From contig NZ_ATVQ01000002.1 in NCBI RefSeq assembly GCF_000420805.1, positions 411,386 through 475,385 on the forward strand: a stretch of 64,000 nucleotides of DNA. The letters are read 5' to 3'. The DNA is from Yaniella halotolerans DSM 15476 (lineage in GTDB: Bacteria > Actinomycetota > Actinomycetes > Actinomycetales > Micrococcaceae). Each line of letters begins with the position of its first letter. Positions within the stretch are counted from its first letter, which is position 1. A program made the translations under genes and the position numbers. The notes under the pieces are model-generated. The model was not told the origin of the DNA and did no database searches. It was given only the letters and a program-made list of their open reading frames with translations. This document shows positions 41,668 to 50,109 of the stretch, piece by piece.

Positions 41668-42279
41668 TTAGCGCCCTACCCCATTGACGACGACGTCGAC
41701 CAACGCATCGAACCATTCAGGCTCGGGAGTCACTCCGGAAATCAGTCGCAAAATAATCGGATACACCAGTGCACCAAGGGCTGCTGATACATCGGCGTCC
41801 GAGCGCAGACCCCCACGTCGGGCCTCTGCTATCAGGCGCTTATACGGCATGGCGGTCAGTTCAAGCTCGTTCTGGGTGAGGTAGTCCTCGAGGTTGACCT
41901 CTTCAATAATGGCCGCTGATACCAACGCCCGTGCAAGCGATACACTTTGGGCATCGAATAGATTCGTCCGAAGCACCTGGACCCATCGGCTAAGGTCTTC
42001 TCGAAGATCTCCGGTGTCGTCGACTTCGCCAATGTGCATTTTGACGTGGCCGGTCAAAATAGCTTCTAACAGTACGGCAGCCTTGGTGGACCACCAACGA
42101 TAGATGGTCTGTTTACCAACGCCGGCTTCAGCAGCAATACCTTCGATCGTCAGGGTTTCATAGTCCTGGTGCTGTTCATCAAGCAGTCGCGCTACAGCAT
42201 TGAGCACGGCTTGATGTGACGTCGCGCTGCGTGGTCGCCCCCGCGGTGCTTTTTCCGGTGCCGGTTCTACAGCGTCCAT
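41668..42279 (-). CDS. TetR-family transcriptional regulator
   Basis: A 203-aa repressor. The N-terminal helix-turn-helix is LTIEGIAAEAGVGKQTIYRW with WSTKAAVLLEA; the C-terminal ligand domain resembles TetR_C_11-like proteins (LRTNLFDAQSVSLARALVSA). Start at ATG 42279 (MDAVEPAPEK); longer in-frame readings lack a site. It lies 133 nt upstream of mmpL, so it probably controls that transporter. Confidence 0.92.
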   Translation of the reverse strand: MDAVEPAPEKAPRGRPRSATSHQAVLNAVARLLDEQHQDYETLTIEGIAAEAGVGKQTIYRWWSTKAAVLLEAILTGHVKMHIGEVDDTGDLREDLSRWVQVLRTNLFDAQSVSLARALVSAAIIEEVNLEDYLTQNELELTAMPYKRLIAEARRGGLRSDADVSAALGALVYPIILRLISGVTPEPEWFDALVDVVVNGVGR

Positions 42280-42461
42280 CCTATTTCTTGCCTCCCTGCA
42301 ACATGGTGATACTGGGACTATAACGCTAACTGTGTTCCGCTCGCGCATTGGTGTCACATCTAGAGATTCGGTAATGTCGGTACATGATGCCAAGCATGTA
42401 TCTATGTTTGAGGCAATGAGCCCGGCAGGAAACCCCAGCCCTGTAATTTAAGGAGACATCC

Positions 42462-42767
42462 GTGTCGATCGTGGTTATTAACGCTCTGAGCGTTCCAGAA
42501 GGTCAAGGTAGCGAACTCGAAGCACGCTTTGCAGCCCGCAAGCATGCAGTCGACCAGGCACCAGGTTTCGAGGGCTTTAATCTGTTGCGCCCAACCGGTG
42601 ACAACACCCAGTACTTTGTATACACCCAGTGGGCGTCACGCCAAGACTACGAAAACTGGCGCGACTCTCGCGATAGCGCTGCAGCACATGCAGACCAGGA
42701 CGGCAAACCACGCAAGCCAGTAGCCAGCGATGCTGAACTGCTCGAATTCGACATCGTGGAGCTGTAA
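42462..42767 (+). CDS. Antibiotic-biosynthesis-monooxygenase domain protein
   Basis: A 101-aa ferredoxin-like fold protein (ABM/IsdG/MhuD superfamily). Key stretch FARKHAVDQAPGFEGFNLLR with FVYTQWASRQDYENWRDS. Actinobacterial relatives degrade haem, but haem ligation cannot be confirmed here. GTG start with AAGGAGA. It abuts the deformylase start with no gap (TAA then GTG), so co-translation is likely. Confidence 0.85.
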   Translation: MSIVVINALSVPEGQGSELEARFAARKHAVDQAPGFEGFNLLRPTGDNTQYFVYTQWASRQDYENWRDSRDSAAAHADQDGKPRKPVASDAELLEFDIVEL

Positions 42768-43388
42768 GTGACCGCAGAAGGAAAGATCCTACCAATCGTC
42801 ATCCATGGCGATCCGGTACTGCATAACCGCGCTTCCGAAGTTGAAGAAATCAACGACGACATTCGTCAATTAGTTGCCGATATGCACGTTACCCAGGAGG
42901 CTGCCCGCGGCGTTGGTCTCGCCGCACCCCAGGTCGGAGCTGGATTGCGTATTTTCACGTGGGAGTTCGAACACACCGGAGATGCTCCCACCAAGGGCGA
43001 AGTACTCAATCCCGTACTGACCCTGTTGGGGAAGGTTTCGCAGGAAGATCCAGATCCGGATAGCGAAACGGAGGGTTGTCTCTCAGTACCTGCTCTTGGT
43101 TACCCGTTGAAGCGTTCCGCTCACGTTCGTCTCCAGGGTTTTGACGTCGACGGCAAGCTCATTGATTTTGAAGCCCACGATTGGTTTGCACGGATCCTGC
43201 AGCACGAGTTTGATCACCTCAACGCCACCCTGTACGTCAATCGGCTCAATCCGCGCTGGTCAAAGCGTTGGAAAAAGGAACTCCGAAAGCAGGGTTGGAC
43301 CACAGCGGGCAATACGTGGATGCCCGGTGATGACGAAGATCCATTTGGCCACGACGCTGAAGCTGCCAACGAAGCAGAAGAAAGCTAA
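42768..43388 (+). CDS. def: Peptide deformylase
   Basis: Iron/zinc enzyme that removes the N-formyl group from new proteins. The 206-aa product has motif 1 GVGLAAPQVG, motif 2 EGCLSVP and motif 3 QHEFDHL. The C-terminal extension after the catalytic core is acidic (DDEDPFGHDAEAANEAEES). GTG start immediately after the upstream stop. A strong terminator follows. Confidence 0.97.
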   Translation: MTAEGKILPIVIHGDPVLHNRASEVEEINDDIRQLVADMHVTQEAARGVGLAAPQVGAGLRIFTWEFEHTGDAPTKGEVLNPVLTLLGKVSQEDPDPDSETEGCLSVPALGYPLKRSAHVRLQGFDVDGKLIDFEAHDWFARILQHEFDHLNATLYVNRLNPRWSKRWKKELRKQGWTTAGNTWMPGDDEDPFGHDAEAANEAEES

Positions 43389-43411
43389 GCCGCTTTTCCT
43401 TCCGCACGCAG

Positions 43412-43450
43412 AAAGCCGCTGCAACATTCACCCTGTTGCAGCGGCTTTTT
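43412..43450 (+). terminator. Terminator of def
   Basis: AAAGCCGCTGCAAC and GTTGCAGCGGCTTT perfect arms, 9-nt loop, then TTGCTT. Confidence 0.9.
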
Positions 43451-43487
43451 GCTTGCCTGGACACCGTGGCTCCAGTGCTTCAACGCT

Positions 43488-43521
43488 ATGTGAGGTCGCC
43501 CTGTTCGCAGCGACCTCACAT
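43488..43521. terminator. Hairpin downstream of gap
   Basis: ATGTGAGGTCGC and GCGACCTCACAT perfect arms with a 10-nt loop, 36 nt past the gap stop on the minus strand. No long T tract; likely ends gap transcription. Confidence 0.7.
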
Positions 43522-43556
43522 CGTAGGGCTCTCGGCCTATGTCCTAGTGAGTAGCC

Positions 43557-45017
43557 TTAGTTCTTGGGGAATACCGGCAGGTTTTCACCGGCCATGGTTT
43601 CTACCGCACGGATGACCTGTGTGGAGTAACCGTATTCGTTGTCGTACCAGACGTAGAGGACCAGGCTGGAACCGTTGGAGCCTTCGTTGACGATGGTTGC
43701 AAGACCGTCGACCACGCCGGCGCGGTTGGAGCCCACGAAGTCATTGGAAACTGCATCGTGTGAGTAGATGTAGTCGATCTGCTTGCTCAGTGGGCCGGTC
43801 AGGGATTCCTGGCGCAGACGGGTGTTGACTTCGTCGCGTGAGGTTGTGCTTTCCAGTTCCAGGTTGAGAATCGCCATGGAGACGTTCGGGGTTGGAACGC
43901 GGATGGCGTTACCCGAGAGTTTTCCGGACAGTTCTGGCAGCGCCTTGGCGACCGCAGTTGCCGCACCGGTTTCGGTGAGCACCATGTTCAGCCCAGCTGC
44001 ACGACCACGACGGGAACCCTTGTGGAAGTTATCGATCAGGTTCTGGTCGTTGGTGTACGCGTGAACAGTTTCAACGTGACCGTGGTGAATGCCGTACTCA
44101 TCGTTGAGGACCTTCAATACCGGAGTAATAGCGTTGGTGGTACAGGAAGCAGCCGAGATGATGGTGTCTTCCGGGGTGATGTCATCAGTGTTGACACCGA
44201 AGACAATATTCTTCAGATCGCCCTTACCAGGTGCGGTCAGAATGACCTTGGAAGTGCCCTTCGCTTTCAAGTGCTGGCCCAGGCCTTCTTCATCGCGCCA
44301 CACACCGGTGTTGTCGACCACGATGGCGTTGTTGATGCCGTACTCGGTGTAGTCGAGTGAAGCTGGGTCAGAAGCGTAGATGACCTGAATCTTGGTGCCA
44401 TTGGCCGTGATGGTGTTGGCATCTTCATCGACTTCGATGGTGCCGTTGAAGGCACCGTGTACTGAGTCGCGACGCAGCAGGGAGGCACGCTTGATGATGT
44501 CGTCGTCAGAGTTGCGACGAACAACGATCGCACGCAGACGAAGTTTGGTACCGCCACCAGCGTGGTCGAGAAGGATGCGGGCCAGCAGACGGCCAATGCG
44601 TCCGAAACCGTAGAGCACCACATCGGTGGTGTCGCCGAGGCCTTCGCCATTCTTGTCAGCGATATCGGCGAGTTCATTGCGCACGAAGTCTTTCGCGTCG
44701 CCGCCTGCTTCACGGAACTTCTTGACCATGCGAGCCAGGTCCACCGAGCCAGCACCAAGGTTGAGCTCTGACATTGCCTGAACAATCGCAAACGAATCTT
44801 CGACTGGAAGAATTGATTCATCAACCTGGCGAGCAAAGCGGTGTGCTTTCAAGATGTCGACTACCGACTGATGAACGAGGCTCCGACCATAAATGGAGGT
44901 CACGATGTTGTTATTGCGGTACAACGAACCAATGAGCGGAACCATTTGCTCAGCCAACTGCTCACGTTCACTCCATTGTTGTAGAGTCTCCTGCGTGCTG
45001 GCGGTGATATCTGCCAC
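43557..45017 (-). CDS. gapB: Glyceraldehyde-3-phosphate dehydrogenase, long GapB type
   Basis: A 486-aa enzyme, about 140 residues longer than glycolytic GapA. The extra N-terminal domain (LQQWSEREQLAEQMVPLIGS, then VTSIYGRSLVHQS) is typical of the corynebacterial GapB group, used in the gluconeogenic direction. The Rossmann motif is VVLYGFGRIGRLLAR and the catalytic Cys is in SAASCTTNAI. Start GTG with AAAAGGA upstream. Monocistronic, bounded by a hairpin. Confidence 0.9.
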   Translation of the reverse strand: MADITASTQETLQQWSEREQLAEQMVPLIGSLYRNNNIVTSIYGRSLVHQSVVDILKAHRFARQVDESILPVEDSFAIVQAMSELNLGAGSVDLARMVKKFREAGGDAKDFVRNELADIADKNGEGLGDTTDVVLYGFGRIGRLLARILLDHAGGGTKLRLRAIVVRRNSDDDIIKRASLLRRDSVHGAFNGTIEVDEDANTITANGTKIQVIYASDPASLDYTEYGINNAIVVDNTGVWRDEEGLGQHLKAKGTSKVILTAPGKGDLKNIVFGVNTDDITPEDTIISAASCTTNAITPVLKVLNDEYGIHHGHVETVHAYTNDQNLIDNFHKGSRRGRAAGLNMVLTETGAATAVAKALPELSGKLSGNAIRVPTPNVSMAILNLELESTTSRDEVNTRLRQESLTGPLSKQIDYIYSHDAVSNDFVGSNRAGVVDGLATIVNEGSNGSSLVLYVWYDNEYGYSTQVIRAVETMAGENLPVFPKN

Positions 45018-45138
45018 GATGTGGTCCTTTTCTTCATAGTGTGCGATTGGCGGACGGCCAACCTATTTGAAAACATTCTCATCTTAGCGTTTCAGGGCAA
45101 AGGATACCGATAAACGTAGCGTTCATAAAGTCATGGCG

Positions 45139-45864
45139 CTAGTGGCGAAGTAAGGGCAGCTCGCCCTCGGTGGTATATGCGGGCTCATCAGGACATTCGG
45201 AGAGCACGTCAACGATCGCACCGTACTCGGGCTCGGTAACCCAAAGATCATATTTTGCCTTTACCGCTGTCTGCATAGCCACAAATTCACAACGGAAATC
45301 CTTGTTGGGAGGCAACCATGTCGCAGCGTCAGCATCCGACTTCTGGCTATTCGCAGGTCCGTCGACGGCCAGCAGGTTGACTGGATCATTAGCGAAACGT
45401 GCACGTTCTTCTGCCGATAATTGCTGGGCGCCCTTTTGCCAGGCGTCAGATAGCGCGACAATGTGGTCGATTTGCACGTCCATCGACGTTTCTGCACCTC
45501 GGGTGAAATCAATGGTCTTTCCTGTAAACGGGTCTTGGAGCACGCCGGTGAGCACTTTGCAGCCATCTTCGGCGTGTACGACGCTCTCTAAATCTCGGTT
45601 CAAGACGTCGTTACGCCCGTCGCAGCCATTACCGTCAGGGTCTAACCAGCCGTCGCCAAATTCATCACGGCTGTATCCGGTTTTCGGGGCACGTCCCTTA
45701 ACCTCCAGCGTTTCTAGTTGTTCTAGCGCCGTACCTTCTGCGGGCACGTAATCTTTTTCGGTTGGAAGGACGAATGTGGCGATGAGATAAACGCCGACAA
45801 CAACAATGGCTATCGGCAGCGGCAGCTTGGCGAGCTGCGACTTTTTCCGGCGACGCTGAGACAC
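45139..45864 (-). CDS. Membrane-anchored HNH/DUF1524 nuclease
   Basis: A 241-aa protein with an N-terminal membrane anchor after a basic start (SQRRRKKSQ, helix about 15-35) and an extracytoplasmic domain of the DUF1524/HNH group: GYSRDEFGDGWLDPDGNGCD, then DVQIDHIVALSDAW with the catalytic His, then PVNLLAVDGPANSQK. The cysteine spacing suggests disulfides. Start set at GTG 45864; the in-frame upstream extension lies in rnpB. Exported actinobacterial HNH proteins of this type are presumed nucleases for nutrient use or competition. Confidence 0.85.
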   Translation of the reverse strand: MSQRRRKKSQLAKLPLPIAIVVVGVYLIATFVLPTEKDYVPAEGTALEQLETLEVKGRAPKTGYSRDEFGDGWLDPDGNGCDGRNDVLNRDLESVVHAEDGCKVLTGVLQDPFTGKTIDFTRGAETSMDVQIDHIVALSDAWQKGAQQLSAEERARFANDPVNLLAVDGPANSQKSDADAATWLPPNKDFRCEFVAMQTAVKAKYDLWVTEPEYGAIVDVLSECPDEPAYTTEGELPLLRH

Positions 45865-45895
45865 TATTGCACTTTCAAGACGTGTGGTGTGGGGA

Positions 45896-46255
45896 CGGGA
45901 TGGAGTGCTATAAGCCGGATTCTGTGGCCATTCGGAATACTCCGATTGGCTGATGATCATCTATCTGGTGACTGCGTTGCCGCAGTACTCAAGCGATCAA
46001 CCCGAACACTGGGCGGGCAGCCTCATAACGTGTTCTGCTTGATCTTGCACCGGATGGGGTTTACCGAGCCGGGCGCGTCACCGCGCCCGCTGGTGGTCTC
46101 TTACTCCACCCTTTCACCCTTACCTCCTGGGAGGCGGTCTACTTTCTGTGGCACTAGCCTGCGGATTGCTCCGAGTGGGCGTTACCCACCATCATGCCCT
46201 GTGGTGTCCGGACTTTCCTCGACGTATTGTCGCGATCACCCGCAACTCCATCCCG
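45896..46255 (-). ncRNA. rnpB: RNase P RNA
   Basis: Bacterial type A RNase P RNA on the minus strand, about 360 nt. P1 is formed by CGGGATGGAGT at the 5' end and ACTCCATCCCG at the 3' end. Conserved region I GAGGAAAGTCCGGAC, the ACAGAAAGTAGACCGCC and GTAAGGGTGAAAGGGTG segments, and the universal ACAGAATCCGGCTTAT near the 3' end are all present. Ends are inferred from P1. The HNH gene lies just downstream on the same strand and yaaA is divergent. Confidence 0.95.
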
Positions 46256-46316
46256 AAAATCTCACTTTACCGAACATTGTCCGATGAACGTAATTCGAAC
46301 AACTACACTCAAACTT

Positions 46317-47066
46317 ATGTTAATTTTGCTGCCCCCTTCTGAAGGTAAAACCGCACCTGAGCACGGCGATCAGCTCGCGTTTGATGATTTGATCTTTCCA
46401 GAACTGTCTGGAGAACGCCGGACGCTTATTCAGGAGCTAGAAGTTGTTTCCAGTTTGGGCAACGCACACGAACTTTTGACAGTCGGCAAGTCTCTTCACG
46501 AAGAAATCGCAGCAAATCAGCACCTGCTTGAGGCCCCGACTGCCCCAGCGTGGCAGGTATATACGGGGGTACTCTTTGATGCCCTAGATTACGGCGCACT
46601 CGAGCATGTTGACGACGATCTCACCCTCGTATTTTCGGCCCTGTTTGGTGTGACCCGACTATCGGACAATATTCCAAGTTACCGCTATCCTGCTACAGCT
46701 AAGCTGCCGGGTGTTGGGAATGTGGGCACCTGGTGGCGTGCGCGCCTCACCGATCAACTGGCGGACTACGGCAGTGGTCCGATTATTGATTGTCGCTCAA
46801 CAACTTACCGCTCGTTTTGGAAAACTCCCCCGTTTCGCACGGTCACTATTGATGTGTTTCAACGTGTCGATGGCGAATTGAAAGTTGTGTCCCACTGGGC
46901 CAAGCAGGCGCGCGGCTATGTTGCCAGACATCTACTGCAACACCACGCCCAGGAACCTCTGGGATCGGTTCAACAGGTCGCAGAGGCAGTCAGCGAGCTC
47001 TACGAGGTTGAACTCGTGTCGCCAACTGAGAAAAAGGCGGGCTCGCTACGGATCGTCCTAAACTAG
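46317..47066 (+). CDS. yaaA: YaaA-family peroxide stress protein
   Basis: DUF328/YaaA family, a DNA-binding protein that limits intracellular iron during peroxide stress in E. coli. The 249-aa product has LLPPSEGKTAPE at the start, ALFGVTRLSDNIPSYR and the C-terminal HWAKQARGYVARHLL. Start ATG 46317; a TACACT hexamer seven bases upstream could be a -10 giving a leaderless mRNA. It overlaps the convergent coiled-coil gene by 9 nt. Confidence 0.92.
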   Translation: MLILLPPSEGKTAPEHGDQLAFDDLIFPELSGERRTLIQELEVVSSLGNAHELLTVGKSLHEEIAANQHLLEAPTAPAWQVYTGVLFDALDYGALEHVDDDLTLVFSALFGVTRLSDNIPSYRYPATAKLPGVGNVGTWWRARLTDQLADYGSGPIIDCRSTTYRSFWKTPPFRTVTIDVFQRVDGELKVVSHWAKQARGYVARHLLQHHAQEPLGSVQQVAEAVSELYEVELVSPTEKKAGSLRIVLN

Positions 47067-47798
47067 CTCGGTTCGGGCCAAGATCGCACCGGTATCTGGG
47101 CAGTAAGCCAGTTGATCAGCAGGAAGTTTTTTAATCTCAGCGAGCTCGGCAGGGGCAATCGGAAGACCGGCGCCAGACAGGCCCTTCGGTGTCAGTTCAA
47201 CAACGCCGATCCCGTGATTGGCATCGCGAAGCTGTTCATACTCAGCCACCAGGTCCGTCGGCAGGGTCTCAGCTAGGGCGGCCCGTTCAACCGTGAGTTC
47301 TTTGCCCTGTTTCGAGAGCTGTTGCCCCTGCTCGTTAATCGTTGCAATCCGGACATTGACGGCTTGTTCGGCTTCGGCGATCGCAGCCTGGGCGTTGGCT
47401 AAGTCTGTCTGTGAAGTTTCCAGCGTCTGCATCGCTTCAACTTGTGTTTCTTCAAGCTGATCAATGCGGACCGTCAGTTCCGCAATGTCCATGGTGACTG
47501 CCTGAACATCGCGAGGCGAGACCTTGTCTGCATCCAGTCGAGATTGGTGACTGTTTCTGCGTTTGGTGGTTTCTTCAACTGCCTGCTCTGCTTGCTGGGA
47601 AGCGGCCTGATGTTCTTCAACGCGAGCTTGAACAGTTTTAGCATGGTCTACTGCCATGGCTCCCGTTTTACGCAGCTCGGCCAACTGAGCATCATCTCGC
47701 AGTTCGCTCAGCTGAGTTCGCAACCGGGTCAGCTGGCTATCGAGTGACTGCAGATCAAGAAGTTGACGTTGCTGCTGTGTGGTCGCGGTGATACTCAT
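47058..47798 (-). CDS. CdsZ-like coiled-coil protein with degenerate zinc ribbon
   Basis: A 246-aa protein. Residues 5-180 form a long coiled coil rich in Glu/Gln/Ala, the C-terminal part corresponds to the actinobacterial zinc-ribbon family next to Nif3 (Rv2229c/CdsZ-like). The usual four zinc cysteines are almost all gone: the first pair reads GAGLPIA and the second YCPDTGA, leaving one Cys (near residue 233). It lies 7 nt behind the Nif3-like gene, the normal neighbour of this family. Role in the family is poorly known. Confidence 0.85.
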   Translation of the reverse strand: MSITATTQQQRQLLDLQSLDSQLTRLRTQLSELRDDAQLAELRKTGAMAVDHAKTVQARVEEHQAASQQAEQAVEETTKRRNSHQSRLDADKVSPRDVQAVTMDIAELTVRIDQLEETQVEAMQTLETSQTDLANAQAAIAEAEQAVNVRIATINEQGQQLSKQGKELTVERAALAETLPTDLVAEYEQLRDANHGIGVVELTPKGLSGAGLPIAPAELAEIKKLPADQLAYCPDTGAILARTELV

Positions 47799-47805
47799 GT
47801 TTCAA

Positions 47806-48714
47806 CTATTCCGTTTCGTTGTCGATCTGCTTGGTCTCGTCGCCCGAGGTCAAGATGAAGTCCCACGGGTCGGTATTAATGGCTGATACAGCTGTGGTCA
47901 CGGTGAGACCTTCATCTGAAAGAGCACGCTCCAAAGCTTTCGCTCCGGCTGGTAGCCACAACCATTCCGAAGCGAAGTGCGACACATCTATCAAATAGGG
48001 TCGGTCTGCTTCCGCCATGGCTTGCTCTCTGGCTTCTGAGGCTGGATGGTGACGGAGGTCAGCTGTGATATAAACATCGGCTTCGTGCCGACGCACATCG
48101 TCGAACAGACTATCGCCGGCTCCCCCGGTAATCGCCACCTTAGAGACGATCCCGTCTGGATCACCGGCCACGCGGACACCCCCGGCGACGGCAGGCAGGG
48201 ACCCATATACCCGCGTTGCAAAATCTTCGAGGCGTAGAGCTGTAGGGAGTGTCCCTACTCTGCCGATGCCTTCTTCGGTCAAGCCCTCCTCTGCGGCCGC
48301 CAATGGCTCCACGTTTTCCAAGCCCAAGATTTCTGCTAGTACATCAGAGACACCGCCGACCGCCGAGTCCGCATTGGTATGAGCGGTAATGAGCGCGCAG
48401 GAATTCTCGACAAGTGTGTGCAGCACTTTGCCTTTAAACGTTGTCGCCGCCATTGAAGTAACCGGTCGCAAGAATAGGGGGTGGTGTGTCACCACCAGAT
48501 CGGCCCCATGGGCTACTGCTTCGTCAGCGACTGCCTGGACTGGGTCGACAGCCCAGTGAATGCGTTGGATCGTTTGTTCGGGTCGGCCGGCAACGATGCC
48601 GGAAGCATCCCACCCCTGCTGCAAGCTGACCGGCCACAGTGCTTCCATTGCTTGGATGACCTGGGAAAGCGTTGGATGAACGACAGAATGTTCTGATGCT
48701 TGCGATGATGCCAT
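47806..48714 (-). CDS. Nif3-like dinuclear metal-centre protein
   Basis: Nif3/YbgI/YqfO family, 302 aa, hexameric toroid in known structures; reaction unknown, with GTP cyclohydrolase I-type annotation in databases. Metal-ligand motifs VVTHHPLFLRP (two His), AHTNADSAVGGV (Asp) and DVSHFASEW (His, Glu) are all present. Start at ATG 48714 (MASSQASEHS); no strong ribosome-binding site. Followed by the coiled-coil/zinc-ribbon gene in the conserved pair. Confidence 0.92.
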   Translation of the reverse strand: MASSQASEHSVVHPTLSQVIQAMEALWPVSLQQGWDASGIVAGRPEQTIQRIHWAVDPVQAVADEAVAHGADLVVTHHPLFLRPVTSMAATTFKGKVLHTLVENSCALITAHTNADSAVGGVSDVLAEILGLENVEPLAAAEEGLTEEGIGRVGTLPTALRLEDFATRVYGSLPAVAGGVRVAGDPDGIVSKVAITGGAGDSLFDDVRRHEADVYITADLRHHPASEAREQAMAEADRPYLIDVSHFASEWLWLPAGAKALERALSDEGLTVTTAVSAINTDPWDFILTSGDETKQIDNETE

Positions 48715-49107
48715 GTTGTCTATTGTGCCTGCTGTTGACAATGAAATCACTGTTTAACCTGCCAGTGGTCTTGGACAACCGCTCGCGGAATGAAGACGTC
48801 TCAGCACACCGTGGCGACACTATGCCGCGTGCGGTCAAGACAAGTCTGCGAGAAATGGAGCAAAATCAACCCCACACGAAGATCACAGAACAATAACAGG
48901 AAATTGTCAGACTTTTCCCGAATCGCCACCATGCTGCGGACCATCCCCAAATTTACGCCAGACTCGGGCGAAAAACGCGCTCACGGAAGTTGCGAAATGA
49001 TAACAGGAGTGCCACGGTTAATAACGTTCTGATAACGATACGTCTTGAAGAAGATGTCCGTGGTCCAGACAAGCAATATTTTCTGCCATCTTACTGAGAG
49101 TAACAAC
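48715..49107. other. Divergent intergenic region, Nif3-like gene to NlpC/P60 gene
   Basis: About 390 nt without a convincing gene. It must contain both promoters. A 9-bp direct repeat ATAACAGGA occurs at 48893 and 49000, and the stretch near 49015-49040 is rich in TAACG repeats (TTAATAACG, TGATAACGATACG). I looked for a c-di-AMP riboswitch, common before such hydrolases, and did not see it. Confidence 0.5.
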
Positions 49108-49989
49108 ATGACCTTCACCACTCGCCGAGCCCGCATTGAAGCCGAAAACGCTGAACTGCTAGCCCTGCGTTCCCGTCGGAACAAGAAGTTCTCCATGGGC
49201 ATCGCTACTCTGGCAACCGCCGCTAGCGCTTCCTTCATCGGTATGGCGCCGGCTAATGCAGCCATGGACGATGCACCAGCTCCTGCCACTTCATCGAGCT
49301 CCAGCGATACTACTTCGAACAGCTCATCAGGCTCCTACACTGTACAGACCGGTGACACCCTGGCTTCGATTGCCAGCTCCCAGGGCGTGGCACTCGATGC
49401 GCTGTTAAATGCCAATGGCTTGAGCACCTCTAGCGTTATCTACCCCGGTGATGTTCTGCAGCTGTCCGGCAATGCCTCCTCCGCTGAGTCTTCCGGGCAG
49501 AGCGCAGATGCTGGCGTTGGCCTAACCTCGGGTGAAACCTCTACCGCGAGCGCAGACAGCGACATCAGCACGGTGAGCACTGCATCAACCGGCTCTGGTT
49601 CAGCTACCGGTACGACGGCTGCCACAAGCGCCGCGGTCGATATCGTAAATTCGGGTGCCACCTACCAGTATGGTGCTAACGGTCCAAGCGCATACGACTG
49701 CTCCGGATTTACGAAAGCCGCTTTCGCTGAGGCAGGTGTGGAACTTCCACGTACCTCGAGTGCTCAGTTCAGCGGAGCAAGCTCGCATGACAGCCTCGAC
49801 AATGTTCAAGAAGGTGACCTCATCTTCTGGTCAAATAACGGTTCTGCCTCCGGCATTTATCACGTAGCCGTATACGTTGGCGACGGTCAGATCGCTCAGG
49901 CACGTAACCCACAGGCCGGTATCAGCATTGATTCCCTGTCAACATACACGCAGTACAACCCACCAATGAATACGGTGGCACGCTACTAA
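49108..49989 (+). CDS. Secreted LysM-NlpC/P60 cell-wall hydrolase
   Basis: A 293-aa exported peptidoglycan peptidase. The signal peptide has a basic start (RSRRNKKFS) and cleavage near ANAAMD (about residue 52). A LysM domain spans about 76-118 (YTVQTGDTLASIASSQG), a Ser/Thr/Ala linker reaches about 170, and the NlpC/P60 domain has Cys198 in AYDCSGF and His252 in IYHVAVYVG. The linker is low complexity. ATG start with a weak GAGAG site. A strong hairpin follows. Confidence 0.93.
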   Translation: MTFTTRRARIEAENAELLALRSRRNKKFSMGIATLATAASASFIGMAPANAAMDDAPAPATSSSSSDTTSNSSSGSYTVQTGDTLASIASSQGVALDALLNANGLSTSSVIYPGDVLQLSGNASSAESSGQSADAGVGLTSGETSTASADSDISTVSTASTGSGSATGTTAATSAAVDIVNSGATYQYGANGPSAYDCSGFTKAAFAEAGVELPRTSSAQFSGASSHDSLDNVQEGDLIFWSNNGSASGIYHVAVYVGDGQIAQARNPQAGISIDSLSTYTQYNPPMNTVARY

Positions 49990-50009
49990 GCAAACTCCCG
50001 TTTTCCGTC

Positions 50010-50047
50010 ACTTCGCGGTGGTACCGATTCTGGTACCACCGCGAAGT
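50010..50047. terminator. Terminator after NlpC/P60 gene
   Basis: ACTTCGCGGTGGTACC and GGTACCACCGCGAAGT, a perfect 16-bp stem with a 6-nt loop, 20 nt past the stop. No T run, but the stem is very stable. Confidence 0.75.
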
Positions 50048-50109
50048 TGGTTAACCGCCTTGACTCTTCGCGTTGTTGGTCTCCTACACAAGTTTGATAT
50101 ACCTGGACT

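Noticed and set aside
45865..45960. Extension of the HNH protein into rnpB
   Set aside because: It occupies the 3' part of the RNase P RNA; GTG 45864 avoids this.
48715..49107. c-di-AMP (ydaO-type) riboswitch before the NlpC/P60 gene
   Set aside because: Looked for because such genes often carry one in actinobacteria; no matching conserved blocks seen.
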